A model generated the notes under the pieces. It worked only from the letters and a program-made list of their open reading frames with translations, made no database searches and had not been told where the DNA came from. DNA of 64,000 nucleotides from positions 12,531,541-12,595,540 of the forward strand of contig CM048849.1 of NCBI GenBank assembly GCA_026545225.1. Direction: 5' to 3'. Numbering within the stretch: the stretch's first letter is position 1; every line of letters begins with the position of its first letter. This DNA comes from Cornus controversa. Lineage: Eukaryota; Streptophyta; Magnoliopsida; Cornales; Cornaceae. This document shows, in pieces, positions 58,027-64,000 of the stretch. Made by a program: the position numbers and the translations under genes.

Positions 58027-61000
58027 TCCCTTTGGAGAGTTGATCGTCTCCTATGGACGTTAAATTGTAGGTTTTGTATGTATTTCTATCCTTTAATTTC
58101 TTTAGTTTTCTATGATTTTAATTTTTAGTTTTAGTTTTCTTAAGTTTTCTTTCAATTCTAGTTGCATTTTAATGTTTTTTCTTTGAGTTTTTGATGTATA
58201 AGTTGCTTCCGGAGGATGCCAAGAGGTGTACCGAGGTATTTGGACTCAAGACGGGTGAAAAAACGTGCTCTCAGTCGACCTTGGGTGATGGAGACTCAAA
58301 AATTACAAGTCTCGGTCGACCTTGGGCGATGGAGGGTCAAATAGGCCAACAGAAGGGGGATTGATTGCCCTAGAGGAGGGGGATCGATCGCCCCATGATT
58401 TTTCAAAGTGTTACCCACTAGCAGGTGGGTAATCAATCACCCACCCCAAGGGGGATCGATCGCCCAAGGGTAAAATGTGGGCTGCCCAAAAATTCTTGGT
58501 ATTTAAAGCCCACCTCTCCAACTTCAATGCTACTACTTGCTTCCTTGACCTCTTTGAACTCCAATTTAAGTCCTACTTCAACCGGGAAATTATTTTCTTC
58601 AATTGGAGATTCTTAAACAAGTATTTAACATTGATCATCATCAACATCAACATCAAAACCGGATTGATCATCACTAGTTCTCAAAGGAAGCTTTCACTTT
58701 TTCAAGTTCTACATCAAAGTAAGTGAAGTTTTTCTTTGGTGAAATTGTGCAAATCTTTTTGAGGGCTTTTGAAGACCAAGTTTGGGGGATACAATTGGTG
58801 TATTGAGTTGTTCAATTTGGTTGGAAAAATTGCTGGAAAAAGGATGTTGAAGGATACAATTTTAGTGTGCACACCAAGTGTTCGGTATAATTCCTCAACC
58901 AAACTTTTTCTATTTCTATGGCACCAAAGAGAGTAAGTCACCAAGGTGCTTTGAGTTCACGGAATCCTCACCGAGCAAGGCATGATCCAACACCCGGTTC
59001 CTCGAGATCTCACCGAGAAGGTATTCATGAGAGATGACATCCAAGGGCCTTGAACTTTGAAACAACGTTTGACATCGCTGAACTCTATGGTATGTTTCCC
59101 TAGACACTATGGGAGATTTCTGACATCTGTTGTCGTCGGTCGGCATCGATTTTTGTTCCACTCTCTTCTAATATCTACCCGAGGCTTGTCAAGGTATTTT
59201 ATCAAAACTTAATGCCGAAACCTGATGAGCGGGATGTGCTTATTTCTTCAGTAGATGGAACAGTAGTTCAGGTGGATATGTCATCCATTGCTATTGCCAT
59301 GGGTTGTCCTCATGAGTGCCGAGATGATTTGACCCATATCTATACTCCTCTACCCGACGATTTGTCAGTGGGTAATTTGGTTGCACGTTTGTGTGCTAAT
59401 CAATTTTCTGGACCGAAAAGGAATGCAGCTTCGAAGTCTTCTATGCCAAATCACTTATGGTTCCTTGATGCTATTTTACTCAAGAATATATGTCCCATTG
59501 GACATAAAACTGAGAGACGTCAAGAGTTCCTCAAAGCTTTATATGCCATACATCTTGGGCATTGGCTGTCGTTCCCACAGATTGTTTAGGGCCAGATGAA
59601 AAAGTTCTATTCCAAGGTTGTGGCCAAGGCACCGGACAGTGCAAGTGACTGGGAGTTTTCATTCCCAACTATCATTCATCAGTTGCTCATTACACAGGGG
59701 TATGCAGTCCATGAAGATGAGCTTGCCTTTCCACATGATATTTATTATAGCTCACATGACTAGAATTTGAGCTGATCTCATATGCACCAGAGAGTCATAG
59801 CTGCACCTGGTGAAGTGTTTCGATTGGCCCAGGGAGGAGAACATATAGATATACCACCACCGATGGAAGATCCAGAGGAGATGGAAGCAGAGGAAGAGGA
59901 GGTACATGCACAAGCTGGTGACCATGATTATCATTATTTAGAGGAACAAATTGCTGGGTTAACAGCCCAGTTTGGCACCCTATAGACAGAGGTATCCACA
60001 TAGTTTCAAACAATGAGGATTGAGATGGCGGATCACTTTCGTGAAACTCGCCAAGACCAACTAGAGATGAGGAGGATGCTGCGTGCACTGATGCGCCAGG
60101 CAAACTTGGATCCGGATGCTCAGTCACCACTACATCCTTGATAGGAAGGTAACTTTATTTTGTATTTTATTTTATTTATTCTTCGTTTTTATTTTTCTTT
60201 ATCGTTTTATTTTTCTTTCCGTAGTTAGATTTTTATTAAAAAAAAAAATTTTTTTAGATTTTTCTGTTTTCATATTTATTTTCACCCATACTATTTCACT
60301 TGATCTTTGGGGTATAGTGGTTTGTTTTGACAGGTTATAACATCCAAGTTTGGGGGTGTGCTTGCTTTGGCTTCATGCTATTGGTGTGCTCTATTTTCTT
60401 TCCACTAGTTCGAATTTCTGGTAACATTGTTCTTACTCTTCTCTATGCTTTGATTGGGTGTACATTGAGGACAATGTACAGTTTAAGTTTGGGGGTGAGG
60501 CGATGCCTGTTTTTGTGCTTTATTGCATTATGGGAGAAATTTTTGTGAAATTCTTCTTATTTTAGGATTTTTATTTATTTTATTTTCTTATGTTTTATTT
60601 TTAGATAGAATGTTTTTACATTATTCAAGGGATTAATACCTTATCTAGGTGCGTAACTTGCAATTTTTGAGTATGTTTTAGATTTTTGGAAACTATGGTT
60701 TGAATTAAGTGGTTTTAATCATGGTTTGCAATGACATGTTTTGGAGTAATTAGTTTTAGTTTCCTTACAATGCACAAACACACTAGCATAATCTTGTGAG
60801 GTATAAACTTTGGCTCTGAGTTGTTGAGTTACATATGCTTGATATTAATTAGTATCTCTTGAGAATGAGTACCGATGATGTGTTTTACTTGACTTCAATG
60901 AAGAAAAAAAAAAGAAAAAAAAGAAATATATGCTGAATAGCAAATCAATTTGATCCTTTTCATGAGTAACCGGGCCTCTATGCCTCAGGAAGCACGGAGT

Positions 61001-61728
61001 GTTCGAGTCAAAAGTGAAAGGGTGAGAAAAGATGAGCATTGGTTGTCTTGATTTGTAGCCTGATTGATTCGAGTAATTAGGTTCTTCGGGGTATCTTAAA
61101 GCCTAGTGCCCTAAAGCCATTTGGTTTGAGAGTCACTGGCTGAAAGCTTGCTACATGGATATTTCAGAAAGCTTAATAGATCAAGACATTGCACAACCAA
61201 TAAATCAATGAAGAAAAAAATGAAAAAGTCATGTATTCATGTTTGGAAGTATGATTTCAATAAGGGGAGCTACTAAGTTAAAGGGGTATGTGCCTTCATA
61301 TATTCAGAGCTTGGTTATGCTACATGAGATGATTGATAGTTCACTTTTCACGAGGGAGCTAGAGTTGGTTATTTTGAGATATGTTGATGTGAATTATGCA
61401 TGGGGACCATTGATTTGAATTATAGAATTTGGAAGTTTGAAATTATTCTTGAATGCAAGTTTGTAACTATATATTGTAATCTTCTTCTTGGATTAATGTT
61501 GAAACAGAATTTTGAATGTTTGTGGGTAACATTTATGGAAACCCTCACGGGACTATACTCGTCCACTAGGGGGAGCCTAGGGGTTTAAAGGCTTGTTGCA
61601 TATGCTAAATCCAAACGTTTCTCCCACGAAAGTGGAGTTGGGTAGTTTAGTTAGTGTTTAGTAGTTTCTTTGTTTTAGTTTGTTTTATTCTATTGCTAAG
61701 GGACTAGCAATATGTAAGTTTGGGGGTG
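58027..61728 (+). other. Athila 3' region with third reading frame and repeated purine tracts
   Basis: Holds GC-rich repeats at 58240-58470, an Athila-type third frame trace (about 59150-60130) with a 125-codon piece at 59212-59589 and an acidic, coiled-coil-like piece at 59782-59985, and four copies of an AAGTTTGGGGG tract, the last directly before the right LTR. The third frame occupies the place where Athila elements carry an env-like or putative transposon-protein gene. It is broken, and I saw no signal peptide or membrane segment. Confidence 0.6.
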
Positions 61729-63121
61729 TGATCGGCGTTGAATGTTACGCATTCTAGACTCTTAACTTATGTATTTTATTCTCTTAGTGATAGATTATTT
61801 TGTTATTTTACTTTTTTTTAGTGTTTTCTGTATTTTTAGGGCCTTAATGATTATTTTAGTTAAAACCATGATTTTGAGCTTTTAAAGAAGACATCCAAGA
61901 TGGTTAGATGAAGCCTACATCAAATGGATCCATTCAACCATTTATTTTAACTCAAATCAGTCCAAGGAAGAGGTCCAAGAGAGTTACAACTGCTTAAGAA
62001 GGTTTCGGGCCTGAAGCCCAAATATGCGCAAAATACAGTCTTAATCCCGTTTTAGAAAATGGACCAGAAGTCTTATTTCCGACCTGAACGTCAGCAGAAA
62101 AAACCCACCTGATTAGTGCTGCGGGAAAAACTAATTAATTCCTAATTCGATTAGGACTTTGGTGTATTCTCTTGTGGCATAAAGTGAAGAATTAGAGGCT
62201 GAGTTTGGGAGAGATTACAGAGATTGGAGAGTCTGAGAGGGTTGTGGACAGAACAGAGACATACTTTACAGAGCCATTGGAGAACGAAGTCATATGCATA
62301 ATTCATGAAGATGATGCCTTCTTCCTCAACAGTTGAAGCTTCTTCTTCTACCATGAGCGGCTAGTTCATCCACTAGGGTTTTAATGTAGCCCTAACAAAG
62401 CATCAATGGTTTGATTGTTTTAATTATTGGGGACCTTTATATACATGCATAGATTGTGTAATTTAGAGGATTCTTATTATAGAATTGAGCAATAAAAGTC
62501 TTGTAAATTCAGTTTCAATGATTTCTTATCTTGTCTTAGATATTTAGTTGTTATTGAACTCAATCTCTCTTATTTTCTATGATTATGAGAGCGATTATTA
62601 CACAATGGTAATCACTGAATATATCATTAAAAGCTTTGATGGATTATGCCTAGAGAAGATGAACTATACTGCACCCTAGATTAGAGTAGTTAGGCAGATG
62701 GCCCATGCCAATCGAAGATATTCCATGACTTAGTCTTAATCATATGTTATCTTCTTGATGGATGAAGGTGAGCTTGTAGCCACCGACACCACTTATGCAT
62801 GATGTAATCCCCCATAGTTGATTTAATTGACCATTGATTATGGAGTTAGTGGTGAAGTCAAATACCTTAGATTTCTCTCATATTATCTTCACTTTCTATT
62901 TACTTTGATTTATTTTATTTTACTTTTTAATTAGTTTAAAAATCAGAATTCTTTTCTTTTAAAGTTAATTAGAATTAATTCCGTATTCCAACTCATCAGA
63001 CCATAATCCCTGAGGTACGATACCCCTTTCGATAGCCCTATTTTGCAAGAAATTCGTTCTATTGCGAAGTGTGAAAATTTTTAATTGATATACTTTTTGA
63101 GTCATACTCACACACGAATCA
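61729..63121 (+). repeat. Right LTR of the Athila element
   Basis: 1,393 bp, preceded by the purine tract AAGTTTGGGGGTG; ends GAATCA next to resumed CACTA D subterminal repeats. Confidence 0.88.
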
Positions 63122-63362
63122 CGTACAACAACCGCCTTCAATAATGAACTTTTAAGACACTAAATAACCGCCTTGAAAAATTATTTTAAAGGCATTTTTG
63201 AAATTATTAAAGGCAATTTCGAACCGCCTTGAAAAAGTTTTTGCTCGCCTTTAAAAAAATTTAGCAATCGTAACACCTTAATAGAGGACAGGAAATAGAG
63301 CGCCTTAAAAAGTTATTTAAGGCAGTTTTGGCCCGCCTTAAAAGACTAATTTTCTTGTAGTG
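63122..63362. repeat. CACTA element D right subterminal repeats, terminal part
   Basis: Seven or so copies of CCGCCTT(G/A)AAAA-type units on alternating strands, ending in ACTAATTTTCTTGTAGTG. Confidence 0.8.
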
Positions 63363-63373
63363 AAATGACTAGT

Positions 63374-63530
63374 GTTAGAGGTTCTTGTCTCACATTGGAT
63401 TCAAGGTTTAAAAGGATAGGTATGCAACGCTATCAACAGCTTATGATTTTAAGTTAGGACAAGCTTTCGGCTATATATACATAGCGTGTAGTAGATAAAG
63501 TAATAGAGGTCTATTTATTTAACTTAGAGT
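63374..63530. other. Possible TRIM-like LTR fragment
   Basis: Starts TGTTAGAGGTTCTTG and soon contains CTCACATTGGATTCAAGG, resembling the TCCCACATTGG motif near the start of plant TRIM LTRs. Its right part (63486-63525) resembles 35820-35860 on the other side of CACTA D. No primer site seen. Weak call. Confidence 0.3.
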
Positions 63531-63548
63531 GACATGACATTACTGTTA

Positions 63549-64000
63549 TGTTAAATACCCCTTACAAATTTCACGCATGCGGTGACCAATCTCACACATA
63601 AAACATAAGGGATATCTACAACTAATAGCAAACAAGTTATAGAATATAACCACAAAAGAAAAAGAAAAGAAAAGAAAAAATTTTAAATGCTAACATGAAA
63701 GTCTAACTGAAATAAATAATACTATTAAATATATAAAATTTGAGCCTGAACTATACAACTTGGAAGTCCCGTAACTCAAGGACCCTTTAACCAAAAATTA
63801 TAAAATTAAAATTTTTATGAAAAGATCTAAATCGCTACACTGAAGTATAGTAAGGAATAGATTACTGCCATGCTCTATGAACTTCTTGCTCTAACCTCGA
63901 GATAAAAACTACATTGGACCTTAAATATCAGCAAAGTTGGTTAAACTCACGAGAAAATTCCATCTACTACCACCCAATCAGAGAACCGGTAAACATACCT
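63549..64000 (-). mobile_element. Tekay-like LTR, inverted, runs off the right edge
   Basis: Starts TGTTAAATACCCC, and its reverse complement follows the last 450 bp of the 14253/19227 LTR family closely: the GGTATTT end, the CATGCGTGAAATTTG block, the GGGTCCTTGAGTTAC block and the ACCGGTTCTCTGATTGGGT block. It continues outside the window. Confidence 0.85.

Larger units (their letters stand above)
46351..63121 (+). mobile_element. Athila-lineage Ty3/gypsy retrotransposon, interrupted by a nested gypsy element
   Basis: LTRs at 46351-47843 and 61729-63121 both start TGATCGG-GTTGAATG. The left LTR is followed by TGGCACCGTTGCCGGGGA (47849-47866), complementary to the 3' end of tRNA-Asp with one difference, the primer site usual for Athila. 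Gag with a CX2CX4HX4C zinc knuckle, protease, reverse transcriptase and RNase H are recognisable in order; no integrase was found, and a long 3' region follows with an Athila-type third reading frame. A purine-rich tract precedes the right LTR. Flanks TGTAT and CGTAC may be a decayed 5-bp duplication (both differences are C/T). The coding part is broken, about five to ten times. LTRs differ by roughly five percent by eye, perhaps a few million years. Confidence 0.9.

Noticed and set aside
46884-62354. Paired 67-codon minus-strand frames at 46884-47087 and 62151-62354
   Set aside because: Identical because they are the two Athila LTRs; antisense frame conservation reflects recent duplication, not coding.

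Overview
The window is nuclear DNA of a eudicot plant. The evidence is a complete Bet v 1/PR-10 gene, plant-type spliced gene fragments (guanylate-binding protein, ascorbate peroxidase, WIP zinc finger, F-box), and plant lineages of transposons (CACTA, hAT, MULE-type MITE, chromovirus and Athila LTR elements, a TRIM-like element). Base composition is AT-rich with many (TA)n tracts. The species cannot be told from the sequence.

Only one gene looks intact: an intronless PR-10 gene on the minus strand (34527-35009), inside a 3.7-kb low-copy island (about 32.4-36.06 kb) between two stacks of nested transposons. Most of the rest is mobile DNA.

Layout: (1) 1-939, right end of a hAT (Tip100/ZMYM1-like) transposon; 940-2512, degraded single-copy DNA with a phosphoglycerate mutase pseudogene fragment. 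(2) 2516-13496, CACTA element A with GTA target duplications and a nested TRIM-like LTR element. (3) 13.8-14.25 kb and 32.38-32.5 kb, old copia-type fragments split by a long-LTR Tekay/Del-like chromovirus (14253-32376). The chromovirus' right LTR was split by CACTA element B (21225-30962), which itself holds a 3.4-kb solo LTR (26129-29556). (4) 32.4-36.06 kb, the PR-10 island with a MULE-type MITE. (5) 36063-63362, CACTA element D, 27.3 kb long with a 24-bp perfect terminal inverted repeat and AAA target duplications. It contains CACTA element C (39758-44336) and an Athila retrotransposon (46351-63121); the Athila contains a reverse-oriented long-LTR gypsy copy (49151-54938). (6) 63549-64000, start of another chromovirus LTR, inverted.

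The most interesting signal is gene capture by the CACTA elements. Element B carries, all on one strand, three consecutive exons with introns of a plant guanylate-binding GTPase, one exact exon of ascorbate peroxidase, and an exon resembling the DUF760 family. Element D carries a WIP-type zinc-finger exon, an F-box gene start and an unidentified splice-bounded exon, and it shares an unknown segment with B. Exon boundaries and introns are kept, so copying was from DNA and not from mRNA. None of the four elements shows a recognisable TNP2 transposase, so all look non-autonomous. Identifications are by eye from remembered family motifs; no search was run.
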